Source: an uncultured Elusimicrobiales bacterium
GTDB lineage: Bacteria; Elusimicrobiota; Elusimicrobia; Elusimicrobiales; Elusimicrobiaceae
Assembly (NCBI GenBank): GCA_944324675.1
Contig: CALUXE010000002.1
Span: forward strand, 168,116-232,115
DNA: 64,000 nucleotides
Reading direction: 5' to 3'
Shown here: positions 57,224-64,000 of the stretch, in pieces
How positions within the stretch are numbered: position 1 is the first letter of the stretch
How the letters are laid out: each line of letters starts with the position of its first letter
Notes under the pieces: model-generated
Told to the model about the DNA's origin: nothing
The model's database searches: none
What the model saw: only the letters and a program-made list of their open reading frames with translations
Position numbers and translations under genes: made by a program

Positions 57224-57233
57224 AAAACCCCCT

Positions 57234-57812
57234 TTACTGTTTTGTTTCGTTTTTGTATTCGGGCTGCGGCAGCCCCTCGGCCGAAGCGCCGCTGGCTGTT
57301 GCCGATGAAATAAGCCCTTGCGCGGCCGCAGTCGAAATTTGTATGTTTAGCTGATTAGTGGCGGGGGAATCTACTATCGGGATTTCCAGCTGCGGAAGCG
57401 GAGGATAAGCCTGTTCGATCATATCCGATACGGAATAATAGATGTCTTTCGCTTTAAGGAAAGAGTCATGGTTTTGGGGATGTTTTTGCACTTTCAGCAG
57501 TTCAATTTCATATTCCGCTTTAGCCGCTTTAAAAGTTTTGGCATAGAGTTGTTTTTTTATCGCGTCTTCAAGACGGAATATGGTTTCCTTGTCCATATCG
57601 GTCTGTTCCAAGGCGGCGCTCATTTGCGTTAAAGCGTTCAGCGCGTTTTGAAGGCCGGGGGTGTCATTGGTGTCAAAAGACGTTTCCGGTTCATCCAAGG
57701 ATACTATATAACTCTGCTCCAACGTTTTCTGAGGCATGTATATATTGCCCACGAAAGCGCCAGCTATAAAAACAGTAAACACTATAAACACTCTAAAAAT
57801 CAGGCTAAGCAT
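57234..57812 (-). CDS. Membrane-anchored hypothetical protein
   Basis: 192 residues, family not recognised. One N-terminal transmembrane helix (about 4-26, LIFRVFIVFTVFIAGAFVGN), then a helical region (about 60-130) and a Pro/Ala/Ser-rich tail. The helical part and single anchor would suit a periplasmic adaptor. It sits between the DEAD-box helicase and osmC on the minus strand. Confidence 0.65.
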   Translation of the reverse strand: MLSLIFRVFIVFTVFIAGAFVGNIYMPQKTLEQSYIVSLDEPETSFDTNDTPGLQNALNALTQMSAALEQTDMDKETIFRLEDAIKKQLYAKTFKAAKAEYEIELLKVQKHPQNHDSFLKAKDIYYSVSDMIEQAYPPLPQLEIPIVDSPATNQLNIQISTAAAQGLISSATASGASAEGLPQPEYKNETKQ

Positions 57813-57967
57813 ACCTTAGTATATCAAATTAGGGGGATAACTTTAAGTTTCGGCTTCCGCGGGGGTGATTTTTCTATGTTCTTTTTATCTATATGGGCGG
57901 GGTTTTGTATTCTTATGTTTGACGGGAACATTTGTTTGAGGATATGGGGGAAAATAGGGCTCAAAAA

Positions 57968-59446
57968 CTATCGGCGGGTTTTTTTGTGGCGCCTGATCGG
58001 AGGATTGCGTTTTTTATTCGTGTTTTTTGGAGCGCAAGGCTCTTTTTTTGCTTTCCCCACATATACCTTTTTGAAAGGAGTAAAGACGTATTCCTCCTGT
58101 TTTTGGGGGGAGGATGTTTTATCCTCCAGTTTGTTTAAAGAGAGTTTCCTCCCCGCGGGTTTTTCCGTTTTTCTACTTACTTTGGAGGACGGATTTTTTA
58201 GTATTTTGCTTTTGCCCTCCGGTTCCGTTTTTGGAGACGCGATTTCTTCTTGTTTTTCCCTGGAGGGATTGGGGGCGTGCGGCGGAAAAACTTTGGATTT
58301 GTTTTCTGAGTCGCCGCTATGATTTTGCGGAATGGTTTCTCCATTTCCGCTAAGAGTATATTTTTTATCCAAGAAAGCGCGCACCTGTTTCCATTGAGCT
58401 CTATCCGCCCGCGCGATAAGGTTGAGGCAAAGCCCCGTTCTATCGTAACGCCCCGTTCTGCCGAGTCTATGTATATATTCTTCCGGTACTTGAGGCGGCT
58501 CATAATTGATTACGGTTGAAATTGCGGGAATATCCAGCCCCCTGGCGGCGACGTCGGTCGCAATAAGTATTTTAAAGGAGTGTTCTCTAAAGCCTTTTAC
58601 CGCGGCGCCGCGGTCCTTTTGCTTAAGACCGCCGTGCAGGGCGGCGGCGTCGAAGAGGTTTTTCTTCAAATATCTTGTAATTTCGGCCGCGGCGCGCTGG
58701 GTTTGCACGAATACCAAGATCTGCCCTTGAGCTTCCTTTAAAAGAGAGGTAAGTTTTTTTAACTTGTCGTTGCCCTCTATTTTTATGTTCTTTTGAGTTA
58801 CGTTTTCGGCTGGGTTGTTAAGCTCTCCTATTATGACTTTTTGCGGATTGTTAAGATATTTCTCCGCGAGTTTTAATACTCTTGGCGGGAAAGTCGCCGA
58901 GAGCATTAAAGTCTGCCTTTGCTCTGGCAGGAAAGATATAATTTCCTCTATTTGTGCGGCGAAACCCAAATCCAACATTCTGTCGGTTTCGTCCCAAACG
59001 ACTATGGCGGTATTGTCCAGTTTGAGGCTTTTCCTTTTAAGATGATCATTAAGGCGCCCCGGAGTGCCGATTATTACTCTTGGGTTGCTTTTAAGTTTCC
59101 TAAGCTGCCCCTGCATATTTTTGCCTCCGGTGATGAGGGCGGTGTTTATATCGGTGTCTTTTGCCAAATCTCTGAAAACGCTTTGTATTTGTTGGGCCAA
59201 TTCTCTGGTGGGTGCGACGAAGAGGGCGGTTTTGGAATCATAATCCAGAAGGAAATTTAATACGGGTATTGCATAGGCGGCGGTTTTGCCGCTGCCCGTC
59301 TTGGCAGAAGCCAAAGCGTCCCGTCCTTGAAGAACGACGGGAATAAATTCCGCCTGCACGGGGGTAGGGGCGGAATAGCCCAAATTTTTTATTGCTTTTA
59401 TTACGCTTTTTTTAAGGCCGAGCGCGTCAAAGAGATTATTGGTCAT
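57968..59446 (-). CDS. DEAD-box ATP-dependent RNA helicase
   Basis: 492 residues. Q motif (GYSAPTPVQAEFIP), motif I ASAKTGSGKT, motif II DETD (not DEAD), motif III SAT, and HRLGRTGR in motif VI. A basic Lys/Arg/Pro-rich tail of about 110 residues follows the helicase core, as in RhlE or CsdA-type helicases that use such tails for RNA binding. The ATG at 59446 begins right at NNLFDALGL; the much longer open frame upstream lies antisense to the MFS gene and is rejected. Confidence 0.93.
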   Translation of the reverse strand: MTNNLFDALGLKKSVIKAIKNLGYSAPTPVQAEFIPVVLQGRDALASAKTGSGKTAAYAIPVLNFLLDYDSKTALFVAPTRELAQQIQSVFRDLAKDTDINTALITGGKNMQGQLRKLKSNPRVIIGTPGRLNDHLKRKSLKLDNTAIVVWDETDRMLDLGFAAQIEEIISFLPEQRQTLMLSATFPPRVLKLAEKYLNNPQKVIIGELNNPAENVTQKNIKIEGNDKLKKLTSLLKEAQGQILVFVQTQRAAAEITRYLKKNLFDAAALHGGLKQKDRGAAVKGFREHSFKILIATDVAARGLDIPAISTVINYEPPQVPEEYIHRLGRTGRYDRTGLCLNLIARADRAQWKQVRAFLDKKYTLSGNGETIPQNHSGDSENKSKVFPPHAPNPSREKQEEIASPKTEPEGKSKILKNPSSKVSRKTEKPAGRKLSLNKLEDKTSSPQKQEEYVFTPFKKVYVGKAKKEPCAPKNTNKKRNPPIRRHKKTRR

Positions 59447-59516
59447 GGCATATATATTAACATTTTGATCGGCGGTTTTGTATTGCCGCCGTTGTGGAAA
59501 TTGCTTTTGAAAAAGA

Positions 59517-59522
59517 TAAAAT
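59517..59522 (+). promoter_or_regulatory. -10 box of the MFS gene
   Basis: TAAAAT within GATAAAAT is spaced 6 nt from the ATG at 59529, placing +1 on the start codon. No Shine-Dalgarno sequence. Confidence 0.5.
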
Positions 59523-59528
59523 ATAAAT

Positions 59529-60755
59529 ATGGCAAGCGATAAAGGAACCTGGCAGGGGAACTCCGTAAAAAGGCGCAATTCGGCCTTTTTTTTATTCGTA
59601 TTTTTGGGCATGTTGACGGCATTCGGTCCGTTTGTGACGGATATGTATTTGCCGAGTTTGCCCGCGATGGCGGAATATTTTTCGGCGGGAGCGTCGATGG
59701 TACAGCTCGGTTTGACGTTTTCGATGCTAGGCCTGGCGGCGGGGCAGATACTTTTCGGCCCGCTAAGCGACAAGTACGGCAGGCGGAAGCCTCTGCTGTG
59801 GGCGATGATATTGTTTTTGCTTTCAACCATAGGCTGTATTTTTGCCCCGACGATAGAAATATTCGTATTTCTCCGCTTGATACAAGGCATAGCGGGCGCG
59901 GGCGGGATAGTCATTTCCCGTTCGGTTGCCGCCGATAAATTTAAGGGCCGCAATTTGGCCAAGGCTTTGGCGGTTGTTGGCTCGATAAACGGCATAGCGC
60001 CCGTGGCCGCCCCGGTGATAGGCGGCACCGCTTTGCGGTTTACGTCCTGGCAGGGAGTATTTTGGATATTGTTTATTTTGGGGCTGATATTGTTGGGGGC
60101 CTGCCTGCACTTTAACGAATCGCTTTCCAGGCCGAAGCGTTCTAAGCAGAAAATAAGCAAGACTTTATCGCTTTTCAAACCGCTTTTCGCCAACAAGAAA
60201 TATCTGTATTACGTTTTGCAAATGTCGTTTGCGCAGGGTTTGCTGTTTGCGTATATATCGGCTTCTCCCTTTATTATTCAGGAACATTACGGGTACAGCT
60301 CTTTCGCTTTTGGGCTGTTGTTTGCGCTGAACTCTTTGGCGATAGTAGGCGGTTCGGGTTTTTCGGTGCGGTTTAAAAGCCAGGAGCATTGCGTATCGGT
60401 AAGCTGCCGCGGTATGATGATATGCAGCGTTTTATTGGCTTTGGCTTTGGGCTTTAACGCGCCGCTGGCGGTTTTTGAGGGTTTATTGCTGGTGTTGCTT
60501 TTTATGCTTGGGCTTACTTTTACCGCGGCGGTGGCTTTGGCGATGGGGTGCGCCGGATCGCAGGCGGGCGCGGCGTCGGCTTTGCTCGGCGCGGTCGGTT
60601 TTTTGTTCGGGAGCATAGTATCTCCGATCGTCGGGCTTGGGGATATTATGATTTCTTCCGGGATAGTATTTGTAGTGTGCGCGGCGGGTTCTTCGTTTTT
60701 CGCGGTTTTGGCGCGTAGGGCTTCGCGCGAAGCTTCGTTTAAATCTCAAAAATAA
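59529..60755 (+). CDS. Bcr/CflA family MFS multidrug exporter
   Basis: 408 residues, 12 predicted membrane helices. The family start FVTDMYLPSLPAMAEYF and the motif A loop GPLSDKYGRRKPLL between helices 2 and 3 are present. Members export drugs such as bicyclomycin, chloramphenicol or sulfonamides, or cysteine; substrate here is unknown. It is divergent from the DEAD-box gene, sharing an 82-nt intergenic region. Confidence 0.93.
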   Translation: MASDKGTWQGNSVKRRNSAFFLFVFLGMLTAFGPFVTDMYLPSLPAMAEYFSAGASMVQLGLTFSMLGLAAGQILFGPLSDKYGRRKPLLWAMILFLLSTIGCIFAPTIEIFVFLRLIQGIAGAGGIVISRSVAADKFKGRNLAKALAVVGSINGIAPVAAPVIGGTALRFTSWQGVFWILFILGLILLGACLHFNESLSRPKRSKQKISKTLSLFKPLFANKKYLYYVLQMSFAQGLLFAYISASPFIIQEHYGYSSFAFGLLFALNSLAIVGGSGFSVRFKSQEHCVSVSCRGMMICSVLLALALGFNAPLAVFEGLLLVLLFMLGLTFTAAVALAMGCAGSQAGAASALLGAVGFLFGSIVSPIVGLGDIMISSGIVFVVCAAGSSFFAVLARRASREASFKSQK

Positions 60756-60785
60756 AATTGATATAACGCCACTTTAAAACTGAAG

Positions 60786-60817
60786 CCTTTGATATTATAA
60801 TAATATCAAGGGTTTTT
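60786..60817 (+). terminator. Intrinsic terminator of the MFS gene
   Basis: A 12-bp stem (60786-60797 with 60801-60812, one G-U pair), loop TAA, tail TTTTTATTTT. Confidence 0.85.
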
Positions 60818-60824
60818 ATTTTGT

Positions 60825-60855
60825 TTGACTTGGATTTAACTCAAAGTAATATAAT
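60825..60855 (+). promoter_or_regulatory. MerR-type promoter with operator dyad
   Basis: TTGACT (60825-60830) and TATAAT (60850-60855) are separated by 19 nt, the long spacer that MerR proteins shorten by twisting DNA. The spacer holds an imperfect dyad ACTTGGATTTAACTCAAAGT, close to the CTTGGAGTTAACTCCAAG operators of AdhR/NmlR-like regulators. It drives merR and the flavoprotein gene. Confidence 0.8.
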
Positions 60856-60876
60856 GTATATCATCGGGGGAGTGAT

Positions 60877-61263
60877 ATGACCATTTCTGAAGTTAGCGAG
60901 AAATACGGCCTCAGCGCCGACACATTGCGGTATTATGAGAAAGCGGGCCTTATCCCGCAAGTTCGCCGTAGGGAAAGCGGCATTCGCGATTACAGCGAAG
61001 CCGATTGCGGCTGGGTGGAATTTATAAAATGTATGAGGGGTGCGGGCCTGTCTATAGAGACTTTGGTGGAATACGTAAACCTTTACCAAAAGGGAAAACG
61101 GACGGAGCGAAAGCGCCGCAATTTATTGGTGGCAGAACGCGACCGTTTGAAAGCTAAGATGGAAGAGATGGCCAAAACTCTTGAGAGATTAAACTATAAA
61201 ATTAAGGTCTACGACACAAAAATTTTATCTTGCGAGAAGGATCTTCTCGCAAGAAAGGAGTAA
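60877..61263 (+). CDS. MerR family transcriptional regulator
   Basis: 128 residues. An N-terminal winged HTH (SEVSEKYGLSADTLRYYEKAGLIP) with the R-Y-Y/W-E wing is followed by a long dimerisation helix (about 75-118) and a short effector end containing a single cysteine. The HTH and the operator are of the AdhR/NmlR type, which sense electrophiles, nitric oxide or aldehydes. Its own 19-bp-spacer promoter implies autoregulation. The flavoprotein gene starts 3 nt later. Confidence 0.92.
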   Translation: MTISEVSEKYGLSADTLRYYEKAGLIPQVRRRESGIRDYSEADCGWVEFIKCMRGAGLSIETLVEYVNLYQKGKRTERKRRNLLVAERDRLKAKMEEMAKTLERLNYKIKVYDTKILSCEKDLLARKE

Positions 61264-61266
61264 GAA

Positions 61267-61809
61267 ATGGCTAAGAATGTTCTTGTAATATCTGGCAGCC
61301 CCAGGAAGGGCGGCAATTCTGATTTACTCTGCGACCAATTTTTATTGGGCGCACTTGACGCGGGCCATAAAGCGGAGAAGATATTTTTAAGAGATAAGGA
61401 AGTTGGCATGTGTTCTGGGTGCAACTATTGCGCCTCGCACGGAGGGGATTGCCTGCGCAGGGACGATATGACGGAGATTTTGGGCAAGATGATAGCCGCC
61501 GACGTAATAGTTTTGGCCAGCCCGGTATATTTTTATTCAATCAATGCCCAAATGAAAGCGCTGATAGACAGATGCGTCGCCCGATATACCGAAATATCCG
61601 GCAAGGAGTTTTATTATATAGTTACGGCGGCGGATACGGACAAGAATAACATAAAGACCACCGTAGATTGTTTCCGCGCGTTTACCGTATTGTGCCTTGA
61701 AGGTACGAAAGAAAAGGGCGTAATCTACGGGCTTGGCGTGTGGAAGATGGGGGAGGTAAAAACTCTTCCCGTATACAAGCAGGCCTACGAAATGGGGCGT
61801 AATTGTTAA
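61267..61809 (+). CDS. NADPH-dependent FMN reductase / iron-sulfur flavoprotein family
   Basis: 180 residues, flavodoxin-like. The FMN phosphate-binding loop SGSPRKGGNSD lies at the N-terminus, a cysteine group CSGCNYC follows near residue 49 (as in the iron-sulfur flavoproteins), and ASPVYFYSINAQMKALIDR is the second FMN-binding region. It could reduce quinones, nitro compounds or metals with NAD(P)H. The MerR promoter suggests induction by redox-active or electrophilic stress. Confidence 0.88.
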   Translation: MAKNVLVISGSPRKGGNSDLLCDQFLLGALDAGHKAEKIFLRDKEVGMCSGCNYCASHGGDCLRRDDMTEILGKMIAADVIVLASPVYFYSINAQMKALIDRCVARYTEISGKEFYYIVTAADTDKNNIKTTVDCFRAFTVLCLEGTKEKGVIYGLGVWKMGEVKTLPVYKQAYEMGRNC

Positions 61810-61884
61810 GTTGAAGAGTGTTTTTTAGTGGAGCCTAGAGGTTTTGCCTTGGGTTCGGCCAATGTGCAATTTTAAAGAGAACCA

Positions 61885-61910
61885 CCCTCTTTTAAAAGGG
61901 GGGTTTTGCT
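61885..61910 (+). terminator. Weak hairpin terminator after the flavoprotein gene
   Basis: A 6-bp stem (CCCTCT with AGGGGG-type pairing including a G-T) then GTTTTGC. Weaker than others. Confidence 0.5.
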
Positions 61911-61999
61911 TATGGTCGCGGGCAATTATTTCGCCGTATTTTGTTTCTTTGCTTTATTGGGCTCAATGCTGAAATCCGTTTCGGCGAGGGGACGCAAAA

Positions 62000-62623
62000 A
62001 TGTACAGTGAATTGTTTGCTTGGGTTTCATTGGTCGCGGTTGGCTTTGCGGTGCTGGTCGCTTGGAACATTATCGACGTATACGTTAAGAAAAAGAAAGA
62101 TATAAATCTCCACGAGGGGGAAGAAGAATGGCCCCTGCCCGATTTGGGCAGAACGCTGATAGTGTATTATTCTCTTGGCGGCAAAACGCGCAGGCTGGCG
62201 CAGGAAATAGCTTCGATAACGGGCGGGAAACTTTATGAAATATTGCCCGAGCGTGAAATAAAGAGAAACCCTCTTGTATATTTTTCTTCCCGCAAGTACC
62301 TAAAGGGGGGCGGATATCCGCTTATCGTCGCTGATTTGCCGGATCCGAATTACTACGATACTATTTTTGTCGGTTCGCCTATATGGTGGGGAAAAGCGGC
62401 TTGGCCTGTTGCGGCTTATTTGGATAGGACTGATTTTCGAGGCAAGAGGGTAATACCTTTTTGCACCATGAGCGGCGACTACGGATCTTTTTTTGAGGAT
62501 TTTGAAAAGAAGGCCAAAAACGCGAAGATGCTTGAAGGCGAATATTTTTACAATCATTCCCGCAAATACGATTATGTCGTCAGAAATAAGATACGGCTTT
62601 GGCTTAGCATATTGGAAAAATAA
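62000..62623 (+). CDS. Membrane-anchored flavodoxin-like protein
   Basis: 207 residues. One N-terminal membrane helix (about 5-28), a charged linker, then a flavodoxin fold: VYYSLGGKTRRLAQEIA is the phosphate-binding loop, and VGSPIWWGKAAWPVAAYL the isoalloxazine-facing segment. It differs from the previous flavoprotein by lacking cysteines. Long-chain flavodoxins of this group carry electrons or reduce quinones at the membrane; the partner is unknown. GAGGGGA precedes the ATG. Confidence 0.82.
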   Translation: MYSELFAWVSLVAVGFAVLVAWNIIDVYVKKKKDINLHEGEEEWPLPDLGRTLIVYYSLGGKTRRLAQEIASITGGKLYEILPEREIKRNPLVYFSSRKYLKGGGYPLIVADLPDPNYYDTIFVGSPIWWGKAAWPVAAYLDRTDFRGKRVIPFCTMSGDYGSFFEDFEKKAKNAKMLEGEYFYNHSRKYDYVVRNKIRLWLSILEK

Positions 62624-62649
62624 AGGGGCCGAATAAAACGGCCTTTTTT
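62623..62649 (+). terminator. Intrinsic terminator of the flavodoxin gene
   Basis: A 9-bp stem (62623-62631 with 62639-62647, two G-U pairs) with a T-run on the plus strand, reaching into the stop codon region. Confidence 0.8.
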
Positions 62650-63090
62650 ATGAAGTTCGCGAAAGTATTTTGCTTTGTCAAAATCCTACAAAGCCAATTT
62701 GTCAATTTTACAAAAGTCTTCGGCTCGCAGCTTGATGAAGTTGTCCGTCTGCCCAAAATGGGGGGCTTTTTGAGCCATAATTTTAAGGCCCCGCTCGTAA
62801 GGGATAAGATTTGGCTTAGGCGTATGGGCAGGCTCGGGTTTCCAAAGAAGTTTTCCGTCTTTGCTAGGGTTTTTCTTGCCAATGTGTCAGTTTTATCCAG
62901 GCCCTATCCCGTTTCGCAAAGCCCGTTGAGTTTTATACTTGGGGCGGGGGCGTATTTCGCTGTCCGCTGCGGTAGCGGCAAAAACGGCGGCTGTGCAGGG
63001 ATGTTTGGAGTAAGGGGAGCCTCATATATCGCCGTATTTATAGGTGCTTGCGGCTATAGTTTCAGCGCCGGATGTTGCGCTCCTAATTAA
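62650..63090 (+). CDS. Doubtful 146-residue ORF; possible repeat-derived sequence
   Basis: Open from ATG (62650) to TAA (63090), but no recognised family and no ribosome-binding site ahead. The N-terminal half is basic and hydrophobic-rich (KIWLRRMGRLGFPKKFSVF), the C-terminal part is Gly/Cys-rich. The opposite strand is also open for 92 residues (62604-62882). Base use is irregular compared with real genes of the window. It may be noncoding, or an element repeated elsewhere in the genome. Confidence 0.25.
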   Translation: MKFAKVFCFVKILQSQFVNFTKVFGSQLDEVVRLPKMGGFLSHNFKAPLVRDKIWLRRMGRLGFPKKFSVFARVFLANVSVLSRPYPVSQSPLSFILGAGAYFAVRCGSGKNGGCAGMFGVRGASYIAVFIGACGYSFSAGCCAPN

Positions 63091-63102
63091 TTTTGTGCCA
63101 AA

Positions 63103-63132
63103 CAAAAAGCCCGCCTTTAACTAGGCGGGCTT
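63103..63132 (-). terminator. Intrinsic terminator of the HdeD gene
   Basis: A 10-bp stem (63132-63123 with 63116-63107) with a TTTTTG tail on the minus strand, about 18 bases after the gene's stop. Confidence 0.85.
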
Positions 63133-63149
63133 CCCCAATTAGTTTTTGT

Positions 63150-63680
63150 TTATTTGGATATTTTTCTTATAAAAGCGGCCTCAGATACGGACATTAAGCC
63201 CGCGAAAATCAAAAATACGCTTATATAAGCCGTTATAAACAGAGCCCCAAATACCGGGCTGAATATGATAAGGCAGGATATAATAGCGCCTATAATGCCG
63301 GCGCATAACAAAAGCCACCAATTTTTGAAGGCGGCTTTTTTTAGTATTATTGCGGCCGATATTTTAGCTATGCTGGTAAAAAGAGCCCAAATTCCTATCG
63401 CGAAAGGCAAGGCCATGGCGGTCGCTACAAGATGCGAAAGTAAAAATATGCCAAGCAGAACGTCTATTATGGCGCAAAACAGCAGCCAGCCTCTTTTTTG
63501 TTCGTATTTATTTAGGAAGGCCGCAAGTTGCAGTATTCCCGTGGTCAGTATGGATATGCCCAATACCAGCGCCAAAGTTTCCAAAGCGGCGCCGGGATAG
63601 GCCAATACGGCGATGCCGCTTACTATGAAGATTATTCCCGCGGCCGCCAGCCAAAGACTTGATTTTACGGTTGATTTCAT
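63150..63680 (-). CDS. HdeD/DUF308 family membrane protein
   Basis: 176 residues with six hydrophobic segments in three repeated hairpins, each around G-(x)6-P or ISILTTGILQL-type cores. DUF308 proteins are named from HdeD, linked to acid resistance in E. coli; function elsewhere is unknown. The gene is a single transcript between its promoter and a terminator. A GGGGG run before the ATG is the likely ribosome site. Confidence 0.85.
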   Translation of the reverse strand: MKSTVKSSLWLAAAGIIFIVSGIAVLAYPGAALETLALVLGISILTTGILQLAAFLNKYEQKRGWLLFCAIIDVLLGIFLLSHLVATAMALPFAIGIWALFTSIAKISAAIILKKAAFKNWWLLLCAGIIGAIISCLIIFSPVFGALFITAYISVFLIFAGLMSVSEAAFIRKISK

Positions 63681-63710
63681 AATTTTATTACCCCCTTAAG
63701 GACTTCCCTA

Positions 63711-63738
63711 ATTATAGCGGTAATATGTATTTAGTCAA
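63711..63738 (-). promoter_or_regulatory. Promoter of the HdeD gene
   Basis: TTGACT (63738-63733), a 16-nt spacer and TATAAT (63716-63711) on the minus strand, about 30 nt before the ATG. Confidence 0.75.
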
Positions 63739-64000
63739 GTGCCCGATAAATTAATAAAAATATCCATAAGAAGGCAAACTCCTCTCCTGAGAGGGCTAGG
63801 CGCCAAGGCCGAAAACGAATTTTTGGCAATAAAAAATCCGCCTTAAAGCGGACGCATAAAAAACGGAGTGTGTAGTATTTGTAGCAATATGCTGATGTTT
63901 TTAATCCAAAATTCCCTGATAAGCAGGGAAAATATTAATTTTTAGGGTTTTTTGAGCCATTTTTTGCCTCATTTCCCCTATACAACTTATATAAATTCCC
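63739..64000. other. Intergenic end of window
   Basis: No gene is supported. It contains a short hairpin (TCCGC with GCGGA, 63837-63852) followed on the minus strand by a T-run, which may end a gene beyond the window, and a TCCCTG/CAGGGA dyad (63914-63930). A 23-codon minus-strand ORF (63901-63972) has no further support. Confidence 0.4.

Noticed and set aside
57648..58322. 224-residue plus-strand ORF
   Set aside because: Lies antisense to the DEAD-box helicase tail and the membrane-anchored protein; composition and hydrophobicity are those of a mirrored Lys-rich frame; no ribosome site.
59447..60196. 250-residue N-terminal extension of the helicase reading frame
   Set aside because: It runs antisense through the MFS gene, has no helicase homology, and the standard Q-motif region begins just after the ATG at 59446.
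63901..63972. Short minus-strand ORF of 23 residues near the end
   Set aside because: No ribosome-binding site and overlaps a hairpin; too short to support as a gene.

Overview
The window looks like chromosome from a fermentative, Gram-negative-type (diderm) anaerobe, most likely of the Elusimicrobiota. This is an inference from the gene set and its style: a biotin-dependent Na+ pumping oxaloacetate decarboxylase with its own biotin ligase, a DUF4912/GH57 glycogen-branching pair, PilT, SpoIID-like and EnvC-like envelope proteins, and no CCA encoded on the tRNA or tmRNA. There is no rRNA operon, IS element, phage gene or CRISPR array, so taxonomy cannot be confirmed here. Base composition is near balanced, gene density is very high, and many operons are joined by ATGA or TAATG overlaps.

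Layout. 0-4 kb: response regulator, phosphohexomutase, tmRNA, TerC. 3.6-7.6 kb: birA-oadG-oadA-oadB, a self-contained sodium pump with the ligase that biotinylates it. 7.8-11.6 kb: threonine synthase, DUF4912 protein, GH57 branching enzyme. 11.7-20.2 kb: recG, a secreted coiled-coil protein, xerC, recA, clpC. 20.3-24.1 kb: tmk-holB-metG-dedA. 24.2-27.7 kb (minus strand): short asparaginase, membrane phosphoesterase, GH3 hexosaminidase. 27.7-33.4 kb: gltX, a GYF_2-type membrane protein, pilT, a TPR protein. 33.4-39.8 kb (minus strand): yebC-ruvC, then ruvA-ruvB-spoIID-queA-tgt. 39.9-45.3 kb: tRNA-Arg, CpXC protein, CCA-adding enzyme, M50 protease, trpS, scpA, scpB. 45.3-52.4 kb: glgA, alkaline phosphatase, FtsX-like, EnvC-like, CtpA protease, tsaD. 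52.4-55.5 kb: a signal-less solute-binding-like protein, a GAF-GGDEF diguanylate cyclase, fluoride channel. 55.5-59.4 kb (minus strand): a secreted protein with a protein-glutaminase-like core, OsmC, a membrane-anchored unknown, DEAD-box helicase. 59.5-64 kb: MFS exporter, MerR regulator with a flavoprotein, a second flavodoxin-like protein, a doubtful ORF region, HdeD.

How it fits together. Sugar storage is represented by phosphohexomutase, glycogen synthase and the GH57 branching enzyme. Fermentation energy is conserved as a Na+ gradient by OadGAB. Envelope growth and division are represented by FtsX-EnvC-CtpA, ScpAB, SpoIID, the NagZ-like enzyme and XerC. RecA, RecG and RuvABC give most of a recombination-repair set.

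The strongest leads for something new are: (1) a secreted protein whose C-terminal half carries the Cys, W-x-Y-H and V-x-D-(x7)-P-V-(x4)-W spacing of bacterial protein-glutaminases; (2) a cytoplasmic solute-binding-protein-like gene locked into an operon with a two-GAF diguanylate cyclase; (3) repeated -10 boxes 5-9 nt from start codons that lack Shine-Dalgarno sites, implying common leaderless transcription; (4) an Asn-rich tmRNA tag ending in WATA rather than ALAA.
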